Shown piece after piece: positions 45,399-54,543 of a DNA stretch of 64,000 nucleotides. The notes under the pieces were generated by a model. It saw nothing but the letters and a program-made list of their open reading frames with translations, was not told where the DNA came from and did not search any database. The stretch is from Thiodiazotropha sp040506975 (lineage in GTDB: Bacteria; Pseudomonadota; Gammaproteobacteria; Chromatiales; Chromatiaceae), in NCBI GenBank assembly GCA_965211775.1, contig OZ242974.1, positions 2,914,001-2,978,000 of the forward strand. Direction: 5' to 3'. The position numbers and the translations under genes are program-made. Position 1 is the first letter of the stretch. The number at the start of each line of letters is the position of its first letter.

Positions 45399-46966
45399 CC
45401 CCAATATTTCACGCATTAAAAAGGCAAAATCCTGATACTTCGATATAATTCAGTTGCTTACACTGTAATCGAAAGGATTTTGCCTGTGACAAACTGTACC
45501 CAGACTGCCTTTGATTTTCCAGCCCTAAAACGCCGTAAGGTTCAAGCCGAGTTTTCCGGTGGCGATATCACCTCGGACGGCGGCGTGTTGCTGCTGCGTG
45601 AGATCGACAGGCGTCTGGGATTGCTCGAGGCGGTTGATGCGGTCATCCCCGACCCGCGAGATCCCCGCTATATTGAACACAGTCAGTTGAGCCTGTTGCG
45701 CCAGCGAGTCTATGGGCTCTGCCTGGGTTATGAAGATCTGAACGACCATCAGACACTACGCACCGACCCGGCCCTACAGAGCTCGATCGAACGCGAGGAG
45801 GTACTGGGCAGCCAGTCGACACTTTGTCGGCTGGAGAACCGGGTCGATCGCCGGGTTGCCGTTGATGTCCACAACCTACTGCTCGAGCAGTTCATTGCCT
45901 CATATGATGCACCACCCGATGAGCTGATCCTGGATTTCGACGCCACGGATGATCCGGTGCATGGCCGCCAGGAAGGCCGCTTCTTTCACGGCTACTACGA
46001 TCACTACTGCTTCCTGCCCCTGTATGTCTTTTGTGGCGATCAACTGCTGGTGAGTTATCTGCGGCCCAGCCGGATCGATGCGCCCAAGCATGCCTGGGCG
46101 ATTCTGGCGCTGTTGGTCAGACGCCTGCGCCGGGCTTGGCCTGAAGTGCGTATCATCTTTCGGGGCGATAGCGGCTTTTGCCGTCACCACATGCTCAGCT
46201 GGTGCGAGCGCAACGCTGTGGGCTATATCGTGGGCATCGCCAAGAATGACGCCTTGCTGCGGTGTATCCGTGAGCCCATGCAGTGGGTTGAGGAACTGGC
46301 GAAGCGAACCGGCATGAAGATGCGGGAATTCTTTCAGTTTCACTATGCCGCCAGCACCTGGAAGACGCGTCGCAAGGTGATCGCCAAACTGGAGGTCACC
46401 GACAAGGGGCCAAATCCACGCTTCATCGTCACCAACCTGGCCGGCGACAAACAGCGCCTTTACGATGACCTCTACTGCGCCCGTGGTGACATGGAGAACC
46501 GAATCAAGGAGCAGCAACTGGGGCTGTTCGCCGATCGCACCAGCGCGCATTACTGGTGGGCCAATCAGTTTCGTCTACTGCTGTCCAGTCTGGCCTATGT
46601 GCTGATGGAGGCCATCCGGCGCCTCGCGCTGAAGGGCACGGAACTGGCGCGTGCACAGATGACCACGATCCGGCTCAAACTGTTCAAGATCGGGGCGGTC
46701 ATCATTCGCAACACGCGACGGATCCGCTTCCTGCTCTCCAGCACCTATCCCTATCAGGCGCTGTTTTTCCAGGTGGCGGCACGACTCAAGCCGGGATAGC
46801 CCGGCAGAGTGCTGCCCCGGCACGTTGATCAACAATGGGGGTAAGGGGGAGTCTGCCCGGAGGGTGGAAAATCAGGGCTTGATAGAGGTTTGGTTCCCAG
46901 TGAGGGCAAACCATCCAAGCTTGGCCATATCACCGGCTAAATTTAAAAACGGATGAAACATGCGGG
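45399..46966 (+). mobile_element. IS1380-family insertion sequence, copy D (1568 bp)
   Basis: Same orientation as copy C, with only 69 bp (45330-45398) between them. Flanks are TTAG (45395-45398) and CTAG (46967-46970), which differ by one base, so the duplication is imperfect. One transposase residue differs from copy C (Arg for Lys in LLVRRLRR). Confidence 0.93.
45486..46799 (+). CDS. IS1380-family transposase (copy D)
   Basis: About 437 residues from GTG 45486. Intact, near identical to copy C. Confidence 0.93.
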   Translation: MTNCTQTAFDFPALKRRKVQAEFSGGDITSDGGVLLLREIDRRLGLLEAVDAVIPDPRDPRYIEHSQLSLLRQRVYGLCLGYEDLNDHQTLRTDPALQSSIEREEVLGSQSTLCRLENRVDRRVAVDVHNLLLEQFIASYDAPPDELILDFDATDDPVHGRQEGRFFHGYYDHYCFLPLYVFCGDQLLVSYLRPSRIDAPKHAWAILALLVRRLRRAWPEVRIIFRGDSGFCRHHMLSWCERNAVGYIVGIAKNDALLRCIREPMQWVEELAKRTGMKMREFFQFHYAASTWKTRRKVIAKLEVTDKGPNPRFIVTNLAGDKQRLYDDLYCARGDMENRIKEQQLGLFADRTSAHYWWANQFRLLLSSLAYVLMEAIRRLALKGTELARAQMTTIRLKLFKIGAVIIRNTRRIRFLLSSTYPYQALFFQVAARLKPG

Positions 46967-47474
46967 CTAGGTGATCGACGTATCTGATTTTTAAAACAAA
47001 AGCCAAAACACCTTTAAAATTATCAAAGAATATTCTAGTGATATTTATTTCCCTTGGTGTGATTGCTTGGTTAATACTTACAGCGTCTCCCGGAGATAAG
47101 TATGCCGGACCGAATACGAAGCAGGCTAACCCTTGTTTTGCGTTACCGGTCGGAGACTCTGTTGGACACACATGAATTGACACTCCGTCAATTCTGATGG
47201 TGCTTTCTCCTTTATTTTCATAAATTGCCGAGTACTCAACATCCAGGTCTTCTAGTTTGCAGTCTTCGTGAGGTATTCCTCTCTGCCAGGAATTTAGAAA
47301 TGTTTCACTCGTAACCTGGATTTTTGGTTTTTGTTTTGCCTCTAAATCGTTTTTTTGTAAATAATGAGTTTCTTTTTGTAGAGTAAGGCGTTCTTTAGAA
47401 AGAGAGTATGCTCTCCAAGCAATCAACAGCGATATCAGAGAGATGATTGTTGCGATGTAGTCTAAGGTGATCAT
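46872..47474 (-). pseudogene. Membrane-anchored protein, 3' end replaced by IS sequence
   Basis: 200-codon frame. Residues 1-169 are native: an N-terminal span (about 4-22), a coiled segment (KERLTLQKETHYLQKND), then a soluble domain. From residue 170 on, the sequence (ARMFHPFLNLAGDM...) is coded by the end of IS1380 copy D. The same tail is present in the ends of copies A and C, so the last 31 residues are not from this gene. The family of the native part is not recognised; small membrane-anchored proteins of this kind are frequent in integron cassettes. Confidence 0.7.
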
Positions 47475-47522
47475 CTATTTACACGTGTGTCAACGTAACC
47501 GGCGCGCCATAGTCCTTTGGTG

Positions 47523-47555
47523 CTAATTGTTAGATTTTTCTTCATTAACTGCTTT
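47523..47555 (-). pseudogene. 3' tail of the RES-domain gene
   Basis: Joined to 48841 after removing the IS4 and one 9-bp duplication, it reads KAV-NEEKSNN and ends at a TAG (47523-47525). A minus-strand ATCTAAC (47529-47535), matching an attC outer core, overlaps the tail, but no partner arm was found. Confidence 0.65.
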
Positions 47556-48831
47556 CACTGCTGTCCCGTTAAGGAGAGAATAAGAAGGCCTGAAGACCAG
47601 TTTGTTTTGTTACAATGAGTTCACCACAAACCATTGAAAAACAAAAAGGAAATCAGGCCTTGAGTCACCATAATACTGTGTTTTCACAACTTCTGAAACT
47701 AATACCGAGACATGAATTCGAGACCCTTGCAAAACAGCACCATACAGGCCGTTCTTTCCGAACAGCCTCACGTTGGTCGCAATTCGTAACCCTGGCAATG
47801 GCGCAACTGTCAGGTCGAAACAGCTTACGTGACATCGTTGACAGTATGTCCGCGCAAGCCCATCGTCTTTATCACCTCGGTAGTGCAAAACTGTCACGTT
47901 CCAATTTATCCCGCATCAATGATGGTAAGCCATACGGGCTGTATGAAGCTTTGTTTGGAAAGCTGTTGCATCGCTGTCAGGGTGTGGTTCCTGGTCATGA
48001 TTTTCGTTTCAGCAACCCACTTTATTCGCTGGATGCTTCGACGATCGATTTATGTCTGTCTGTTTTCCCCTGGGCTGATTTTCGCACGACGAAAGGAGCG
48101 ATAAAACTGCATGTTGGGTTGAACCACTCGGGCTATTTGCCGGAATTTGTGACGGTGACAGAGGGTAAGGCACACGATGTAACTGTCGGGCGTGCCTTGA
48201 AATTCCCCAAGGGGAGTATCGTGGCGGTTGATAAGGGTTACAACGACTACGCTTGGTATAACCAACTGACAGCAAAAGGGATATTTTTTGTCACTCGCCT
48301 GAAGACCAATGCAAAGTACCGTACGGTAAGCCGTCGATCAGTGTTGAAAAGTAAGGGATTGACCAGCGACCAAACCATTGAGTTTACAGGTGCGCAGACT
48401 GCCAAAAAGTGCCCAGTACCATTACGTCGTATCGGCTATCGGGATGCGGAGACCGGAAGGCGTTATGTGTTTCTCACCAACAATTTCGAGCTTGCTGCCA
48501 AAACGATTGCCGATATATACAGGGCAAGGTGGCAGGTTGAATTGTTTTTCAAATGGATCAAACAAAACCTGAAAATCAAATCATTTGTGGGTACCAGCAA
48601 AAATGCGCTTATGACACAGATCTGGATTGCATTGTGTGTCTATTTGCTACTGGCCTTTCTCAAGTTCCAGTCGAAGTTGCAAAAAAGCATGCAACAAATA
48701 TTACGATTACTACAGCTTAATTTGTTTGAAAAACGGGATCTGATGGCATTGCTGCGAGGTGATCCACCCCGCGAGGGCCAACCTGATAATAATCAGATGG
48801 CTTTGCTTTGAAAGTTAGCGGGACAGCAGTG
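47556..48831 (+). mobile_element. IS4-family insertion sequence, copy 2 (1276 bp)
   Basis: Ends CACTGCTGTCCCG in inverted orientation, target duplication AACTGCTTT at 47547-47555 and 48832-48840. It cuts the RES gene 11 codons before its stop. Confidence 0.96.
47615..48811 (+). CDS. IS4-family transposase (copy 2)
   Basis: 398 residues, same protein as copy 1 (one silent-type change seen in the gene, T for C near 48119). Intact. Confidence 0.95.
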   Translation: MSSPQTIEKQKGNQALSHHNTVFSQLLKLIPRHEFETLAKQHHTGRSFRTASRWSQFVTLAMAQLSGRNSLRDIVDSMSAQAHRLYHLGSAKLSRSNLSRINDGKPYGLYEALFGKLLHRCQGVVPGHDFRFSNPLYSLDASTIDLCLSVFPWADFRTTKGAIKLHVGLNHSGYLPEFVTVTEGKAHDVTVGRALKFPKGSIVAVDKGYNDYAWYNQLTAKGIFFVTRLKTNAKYRTVSRRSVLKSKGLTSDQTIEFTGAQTAKKCPVPLRRIGYRDAETGRRYVFLTNNFELAAKTIADIYRARWQVELFFKWIKQNLKIKSFVGTSKNALMTQIWIALCVYLLLAFLKFQSKLQKSMQQILRLLQLNLFEKRDLMALLRGDPPREGQPDNNQMALL

Positions 48832-49145
48832 AACTGCTTTATATGTTGGCTTTAGTTTTATAGATTGAACCTTGGCCAGCTGCCTGCTCATAGGCTTAGC
48901 AGTAGTTGTATTGAATAAAGTTACATTGTAGCCATTTGGGTTCAATGAACTATCGTAAATAATTCCGTCATAGCCATTTCCCTTTATGCGCTCTGACAAG
49001 TATTGGGTGGGTACATATGCTGTATCGTCACGAGGATCGAAAGGAGCCGAAAACATCCAAGTTATTAACTCGCGCCAAGTAAACTCTGATCCTTTGTTTT
49101 CTTTTCCTTTTATCTTGTTTTTGAAAAACTTATTAGAAAAGTTTA
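48832..49145 (-). pseudogene. RES-domain toxin fragment
   Basis: Open minus-strand frame from the edge of IS1595 copy 5 to the edge of IS4 copy 2. It has the C-terminal half of a RES domain: FDPRDDTAYVPTQYLSERIK, then GYDGIIYDSSLN and YNVTLF. RES toxins break down NAD+. The 5' half is not found beyond the IS1595, whose flanks do not match, so it was lost by rearrangement. No Xre antitoxin is visible. Confidence 0.78.
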
Positions 49146-50174
49146 CCTGATTACCCCTAAACCTCAGCCATTCTCAAGAGGCGATATGGCATAGGTGGAG
49201 TGCGAAGAGCGGCAAAAAGCAATCGTTCAATCATGGCGGGTAAATCGAAACGGCGGTTAAACCGATATTCGAACTCAGCAAGATAACGCGACACATGTTT
49301 ATCTCGAATCGCATGAAAAGTACCCAACAGACTGTTTTTGACATTACCCAACATCGTGTTTACCCATTTGAAGCACGAATACTGGACACTTTGGCGCCCA
49401 CCACCCGTCACCATGGGGTTATGATGGCAATCAGCGGTTGTCTCGCCACTAAAGCACCAAAGCCCATCGGTAAAGACTTCGCTGCCAGGCATCAAGCAGG
49501 AGCGGGCGTAGCGGGCGATTTCACGTTTGCGGAAGCCCCTTACACGACGCAGTTGAATTTTCATGGGCCTGCCGTCCCGCGTCGTCTCAACAGCAGCTAC
49601 GAAAGGGATTTTGTTGCGCGACCCACGACCACGCTTACCGGCTTGCTCGCCTCCGAGATAAGCATCATCCAATTCGATGCGACCGGCCAGTTTTTTTCCA
49701 CGCTCACGTTCCATCATCACCTGCATCAACTTATGCTTGAGTCGCCAGGCCGGATTGTAGTTCACCCCGATTTCGCGGGAAAGTTGCAGCGCCGAGATAC
49801 TTTTCTTGCGTTGGGTCAACAGATAGATCGCAAGAAACCACGTTCTCAGCGGCAGCTTGGTGCCATGGAAGATGCTGCCGGCGGTCAGGGAAGTCTGATG
49901 ATGGCACTTGTGACATTGATATATCTGACGCTTTTTGAGTTCACAGCCTGTTGTGTTGCCGCACTCAGGGCAGACATAGCCCGTCGGCCAGCGCAAATCA
50001 TACAATGCCTATCGACACTGATCCTCGGTCCCATATTGTTCCAGAAAATCGTGCAAACCAAGGCCTTTTTGAAATTGAATAGTATTTCTCGGCATGATGA
50101 AATCCTCTTTTATTCAGTAGGTTCCATTATGCTTGCACCACAGGCTCAATAGCTGAGCCTCATGAGTAATCAGG
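49146..50174 (-). mobile_element. IS1595-family insertion sequence, copy 5 (1029 bp, decayed)
   Basis: Ends intact, but the 8-bp flanks differ (AAAGTTTA at 49138-49145, AAATATTT at 50175-50182). The other four copies all have exact duplications. This implies recombination through this copy. Several base changes set it apart from the others. Confidence 0.92.
49157..50095 (-). pseudogene. IS1595 transposase with early stop (copy 5)
   Basis: CAG to TAG at codon 29 (Gln in DQCRQALYD) ends translation from the normal ATG. Two further changes, Pro for Thr in NYNPAW and Glu for Val in FSGETTADC, agree with a decaying copy. Confidence 0.9.
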
Positions 50175-50597
50175 AAATATTTTGTTATGCCGCCAAATGT
50201 ATTCAAAAAGTTCTCAATGATTCTATAAGATTTCAATTGATGCCGACGATGACAGATTCTCTGGGATACCAGATGAAAATAAGTTCTAAGCCGGGACGTT
50301 TGACCTGGGGGCTGCCGGCAATGCAAAACCGGCTTGGCTTGGCGGATTGATTCCATTGTTTCCATGGCGATGGGTATCCGTTTGTTTCACCTCATAAGTG
50401 ACGTCATTATTATGGTATTTAGTTGCGAAACGCAAGAATATGGGGCTTCAGGCAGTGAGGCGCTATTGATTTCAGGCTTTTACTTCGCCCTTTGGTGACG
50501 ACCTGTTTGTTTGGTGGCGTTTGTTCTGGATAGCAGGCGGCAGGGGATAGTCAGATGACGCAAACCACCTTGAATGGGAATGGCGGTTTGTAGAACC
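50175..50597. other. Gap without recognisable gene
   Basis: About 420 bp between IS copy 5 and the PPIase gene. Short frames occur on both strands but none has a convincing start, family motif or coding pattern. It may hold degraded sequence left by the rearrangement at IS copy 5. Confidence 0.5.
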
Positions 50598-50623
50598 GGT
50601 GCCCGTCTAGAACGACGGGCACC
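50598..50623 (-). terminator. Terminator-like hairpin after the PPIase gene
   Basis: GGTGCCCGTC and GACGGGCACC form a perfect 10-bp stem with a 6-base loop, 21 bases beyond the minus-strand stop. No T run follows. Confidence 0.6.
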
Positions 50624-50644
50624 ATGGTTAAGATAGTCTTTGGA

Positions 50645-51673
50645 TTATTTGGCTGCTTCAGCCGGTTTGTCCATATCGGTATTTGCTTCCATGCTCGGTG
50701 TTGCGCTGTCAGTCGCTGGGTTTTCACCGGAAGGAGCGGCCATGGGTGCTGTGGCGCCTGGTTCAGCATCCGGGGCGGGCTTGGCGTTCTTCTCATTGAA
50801 GACCAGCTTGCTGGAGTCGCGCAGGCCCTGCATGTAATCGGAGAGGGCGGCCTGTTTCAGCTTGTTGACGATCTTGCCCTTGACGCTGTCCAGTGTCGGC
50901 GCCTCTGCCTCGCGGGTGTCTTCCAGCAGAATGACATGCCAGCCGAACTGGGTCTCTACCGGGGCTGTGCTGTATTTGCCCTTTTCCATGTTTTTCAGGG
51001 CGTCGCCAAAGGGTTTTACCATTTGTGCGACATCGAACCAGCCCAGGTCGCCGCCATTCTTGCCGGTAGGTCCGGTCGAATGTTCGACAGCGAGTTCGGC
51101 GAAATCGGCGCCGCCATCGAGTTTTTCGATCAGCGCGGTTGCCTCATCCTGTTCTTTCACGAGGATATGCCTGGCCTTGTATTCAGTGCCGGACTGTCCC
51201 GCATAATCCTCCTGATAAGCCTTCTGGATATCCTCTTTGCTAGGCTCGTGGTTGCCGGCGAAGTCCTGGATGGCGATTTGGGTCAGTAGCTTGGCTTTCA
51301 ACAGGTCAACCGATGCCGCGACTTCCGGACGTTTTAGGATACCCTGTTTCTCCGCATCCTGTGCCACGATGATGATATTGGACAGCTCATTGAGCACGCT
51401 CATCTGCATCTCAGGGGAGTTTTGCACATCGGGCACGTTGCGCATGCGATCCTGGAAGTAGAGGCTGTACATGGTGCGGGTAATCGCTTCGCCATTGACG
51501 GTGAGCAGGGTTTCGACATCCATGTCGCCGGTTGTGGGCTCGTTCATTTCAGGTACGGTGGCGGGACGGTCGCTATCCGTCTTGGCTGCGGTTGAAGCCT
51601 GGTCCGTAGACTGGTTGCAGGCTGTCAGCAGTCCTGCGCTGCAAACTGCAGCTAATAAGATCTTAGTTTTCAT
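50645..51673 (-). CDS. Parvulin-type peptidyl-prolyl isomerase lipoprotein
   Basis: 342 residues. Signal peptide with lipobox LLTAC (Cys19), an N-terminal SurA/PpiD-like helical part (GEAITRTMYSLYFQDR), and a PpiC rotamase domain at about 165-255 (YKARHILVKEQDEA, GKNGGDLGWF, FGWHVILLED). The tail is Pro/Ala/Asp-rich. It probably assists folding of exported proteins at the periplasmic face of the membrane. Confidence 0.92.
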   Translation of the reverse strand: MKTKILLAAVCSAGLLTACNQSTDQASTAAKTDSDRPATVPEMNEPTTGDMDVETLLTVNGEAITRTMYSLYFQDRMRNVPDVQNSPEMQMSVLNELSNIIIVAQDAEKQGILKRPEVAASVDLLKAKLLTQIAIQDFAGNHEPSKEDIQKAYQEDYAGQSGTEYKARHILVKEQDEATALIEKLDGGADFAELAVEHSTGPTGKNGGDLGWFDVAQMVKPFGDALKNMEKGKYSTAPVETQFGWHVILLEDTREAEAPTLDSVKGKIVNKLKQAALSDYMQGLRDSSKLVFNEKNAKPAPDAEPGATAPMAAPSGENPATDSATPSMEANTDMDKPAEAAK

Positions 51674-51730
51674 CGTTGAACTTACCTTGTTGTGATTGAT
51701 CTGTTTAATTTGGGTTTGGCACTGTCGCCG

Positions 51731-52033
51731 TCAGGCTGGCAGTACTTTCTTGAACGGTTTTACCCGGACCCGGGCATAGACGCCCGCCTCGATATAGGGG
51801 TCCGCATCGGCCCAGGCCTTGGCGTTCTCGAGGCTGTCGAACTCAGCGACGATCAGACTGCCGGAAAAACCGGCGGAACCGGGGTCCTCGCTATCGATCA
51901 TCGGGTGGGGGCCGGCCAGCAATAGGCGTCCCCCGTCCTGAAGCTGTTTCAGTCTCGCCAGGTGATCCCCCCGTGCCTTGAGGCGTTGCTCCAGGCTGTC
52001 ATCCCGATCCTCGGCAATGATTGCGTAGTACAC
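51731..52033 (-). CDS. yciI: YciI-family protein
   Basis: 100 residues of the ferredoxin-like YciI fold: MYYAIIAEDRDDS, the LLLAGPHPMID block and DPYIEAGVY with the conserved Asp-Pro-Tyr. Precise role unknown; in proteobacteria it is often next to yciB, as here. Confidence 0.9.
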   Translation of the reverse strand: MYYAIIAEDRDDSLEQRLKARGDHLARLKQLQDGGRLLLAGPHPMIDSEDPGSAGFSGSLIVAEFDSLENAKAWADADPYIEAGVYARVRVKPFKKVLPA

Positions 52034-52043
52034 TTAACTCCCC

Positions 52044-52709
52044 TTACGTATTGATGGACTCTGGTTCATCGTCATTGATATGGCGCGCCAGGTAGAAGGC
52101 CTGCAGGACGATAAATCCCAGGGTCAGCCCCATGATGCCAAATAATTTGAAGTTGACCCAGGTCTCCTCCAGGGTGTGCGCAGTATTGCACATCTCCAGT
52201 TCATTTCCCTGAAAATGCTGACCGCAGTTGTCGTAATCGATCTGCTGCAGTCCCGTGAGTTCCATCAGTTGATGTTCAACGACGAAGAAATCGTTGGCCA
52301 CATAGAGGTTGAGAAAGCCCAGCAGGATAAAGAACAGGCTCCAGGTCAGATTGAGCCTTTTCCATACCGGATCCGGCACGGAGATGCTGCTCTCCATCAT
52401 CCGTTGCACCAGCGGCTTTTTGCCGATGTATTGGCTGGCGAGAAAAGTGGCGCCGAACAGCCAGTTGATCACGGAGGGTTTCCACATGATAAAGGTGCGA
52501 TCCTGCAGCAGGATGGTCAGGCCGCCGAAAACCAGCAGGATGCCGAATGTAATCAGGTGCATCTTCTCCACATACCGCTTGCGCAGCCAGCCGTAGGCAA
52601 CCTGAATCACGGACGATGCGATGGCGACTGCGGTGGCGACATAGATGCCGTACAGCTTGTAGGCCACGAAAAAGAGTATGACCGGAAAAAAATCAGCAAG
52701 AAATTTCAT
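52044..52709 (-). CDS. yciB: Inner-membrane septation protein YciB (IspZ)
   Basis: 221 residues with five to six membrane spans, opening MKFLADFFPVILFFVAYK, the family signature. It has a longer loop (about 155-180, DNCGQHFQGNELEMCN) than the E. coli protein. Linked to septum formation and membrane envelope stability. Eleven bases upstream of yciI. Confidence 0.93.
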   Translation of the reverse strand: MKFLADFFPVILFFVAYKLYGIYVATAVAIASSVIQVAYGWLRKRYVEKMHLITFGILLVFGGLTILLQDRTFIMWKPSVINWLFGATFLASQYIGKKPLVQRMMESSISVPDPVWKRLNLTWSLFFILLGFLNLYVANDFFVVEHQLMELTGLQQIDYDNCGQHFQGNELEMCNTAHTLEETWVNFKLFGIMGLTLGFIVLQAFYLARHINDDEPESINT

Positions 52710-52810
52710 TACGAGATCAGTATGTTACAAAAAAGCATAGTATCGATGGCTGGCTGAATAGTACACCATGTTTTTAGTTTGTTTAGTGACCGCATATAAA
52801 ACTTGGCCAA

Positions 52811-53557
52811 TCAGTGAAGCGTTCTGGGCTGGCCCCAGAGATTATAATATTTTTCAACAACTTCCCTGACTTGCTGCGGATAGTTGAGGGCATCCATCTG
52901 TTCCATGCCTTCACGAAAAAAGTTGGGCGCCTGATCGGGCAGCAGACGGCACAGGGTCTGATAAGCCTCCTCAATCAGTTCGGGCTGATAACTGCGGGTG
53001 GCGATTATTGCCTGATTCATCAACAAAATACTCCAGGGCTGCGCTTTTTCCAGCCGTACGGGCTCCTGTTGCATGGTTGGTTCGAGGGCCTCGATCAACT
53101 CCATCGACAGCTCATAGAGTTGCCGCAGTTGCGAAGGTTCCCGGAATCTGTTCGCCAGGCGGGCGAGGGTGTTGATCACCGGCTCCAGGGTGCGCAGCTC
53201 CCCTTTGTGGCGTACGATCCAAAGCGCCATGGGCAGGGTCAGGTCTTCCATCTCCTCACTCTCCTGCGGCATCTTCAGGCCGGCGGCGACGGTCGAGAAA
53301 TCGACCAGCAGTTGGATGCCGTAATCGCCGAGTTCACTCAGCTCATTCAGTGAGGGGTGTGGGTTCTCGCGAGCGCCATCCGCCTGCCCGGACAGAATCT
53401 CCAACAGCTCCATCAGCTGATGCATCGCCCGCTGCAGTGCCGAGGGGGAGTGGTCCGGGTCTTCGACGCCGGCCTGCTTGCCGGCCGACACCACCGCTGG
53501 AGCGATAGCGTCGAATCGTTGTCCTATGTAAGTCAGGTCGAGTGCTGGAAATAACAT
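52811..53557 (-). CDS. Conserved helical protein of unknown function
   Basis: 248 residues, all-helical, no signal or membrane segment. Often found in gammaproteobacteria near yciB or rnm. Divergent from the rnm gene, sharing a 100-bp gap. I do not recognise a domain of known function. Confidence 0.65.
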   Translation of the reverse strand: MLFPALDLTYIGQRFDAIAPAVVSAGKQAGVEDPDHSPSALQRAMHQLMELLEILSGQADGARENPHPSLNELSELGDYGIQLLVDFSTVAAGLKMPQESEEMEDLTLPMALWIVRHKGELRTLEPVINTLARLANRFREPSQLRQLYELSMELIEALEPTMQQEPVRLEKAQPWSILLMNQAIIATRSYQPELIEEAYQTLCRLLPDQAPNFFREGMEQMDALNYPQQVREVVEKYYNLWGQPRTLH

Positions 53558-53656
53558 CGCATCATTGTATCAGCCTGTATTGATGGCGTCCGGGGCTGAC
53601 CTCTATTTTTCGGCAAACCTATCGGTTTCACCTTACTATGGGTACAATCCGCCCCC

Positions 53657-54526
53657 ATGTTTTGCGAATACGATCTCCATAGCCACTCCACAGCCTCAGA
53701 CGGGACCCTCTCGCCCGGGGATCTGGTCAACCGTGCGGCCAATGCGGGCGTACGGGTATTGGCGCTCACCGATCACGACACCACCGCCGGTATCGAGGAG
53801 GCTTTGTCGGCTGCTTCGAGCTGTGGCCTGGTGTTGATACCCGGCGTGGAGATCTCGGTTAGCTGGAATATGCATACTGTCCACATCGTCGGACTGAATG
53901 TGGATCATGATAATCGAGCCCTGCAACTGGGGCTGCGCGAGTTGAGGCGGTTTCGTGATTGGCGTGCCAAAGAGATTGCCGAGAGACTCGGGAAGGCCGG
54001 TATCGAAGGCGCCTATGAAGGTGCGCTTGCCTACTCCAACGGTACCCTGGTGAGCCGTACCCATTTTGCCCGTTATCTGGTCGAGCAGGGTCTGGCCAGC
54101 GATGAGCGCAGGGTCTTCAAGCACTACCTGGTGAAAGGAAAACCCGGTTTCGTTGCCGGTCAATGGGCTGAACTGGCTCAGGCTGTGGAGTGGATACACG
54201 ACGCCGGGGGCACGGCGGTGGTGGCGCATCCCGCACGCTACAAAATGACCCGCTCGAAATTGAGACGATTATTCAGTGAATTTGTCGAGCTGGGGGGTGA
54301 GGCCATCGAGGTGGTCTCCGGCAGCCATAGTCGAGACGACTACTTTAGGATGGCCAAACATGCCGGCGATTTCGGTTTGCAGGCCTCCGCCGGTTCCGAT
54401 TTCCACTCCCCGGACAATCCCTGGATCGAGTTTGGACAGCTGCCGTTGTTGCCCGACAATTGCCGTCCCGTATGGTCGGATTGGGTGATCGAAACGGCAA
54501 CGTCCGATATCCGAAAGGCCGTCTAG
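53657..54526 (+). CDS. rnm: PHP-domain 5'-3' exoribonuclease RNase AM (YciV/TrpH)
   Basis: 289 residues. PHP metal-binding blocks: DLHSHSTASDG (8-17), LTDHDTT, GVEIS, then VAHPAR and SAGSDFH. Trims 5' ends of rRNA and hydrolyses 3',5'-bisphosphonucleotides. First gene of a run in which yciO follows 17 bases later. Confidence 0.92.
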   Translation: MFCEYDLHSHSTASDGTLSPGDLVNRAANAGVRVLALTDHDTTAGIEEALSAASSCGLVLIPGVEISVSWNMHTVHIVGLNVDHDNRALQLGLRELRRFRDWRAKEIAERLGKAGIEGAYEGALAYSNGTLVSRTHFARYLVEQGLASDERRVFKHYLVKGKPGFVAGQWAELAQAVEWIHDAGGTAVVAHPARYKMTRSKLRRLFSEFVELGGEAIEVVSGSHSRDDYFRMAKHAGDFGLQASAGSDFHSPDNPWIEFGQLPLLPDNCRPVWSDWVIETATSDIRKAV

Positions 54527-54543
54527 TTGCGAAGGCAAATACG

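Noticed and set aside
43762..46966. Copies C and D as a composite transposon
   Set aside because: Only 69 bp lie between them, with no cargo, and each element has its own flanking duplication or near-duplication.
47490..47535. A fourth attC site near the RES 3' end
   Set aside because: The outer core ATCTAAC is present on the minus strand, but no matching partner arm GTTRRRY-type was found at the right distance.
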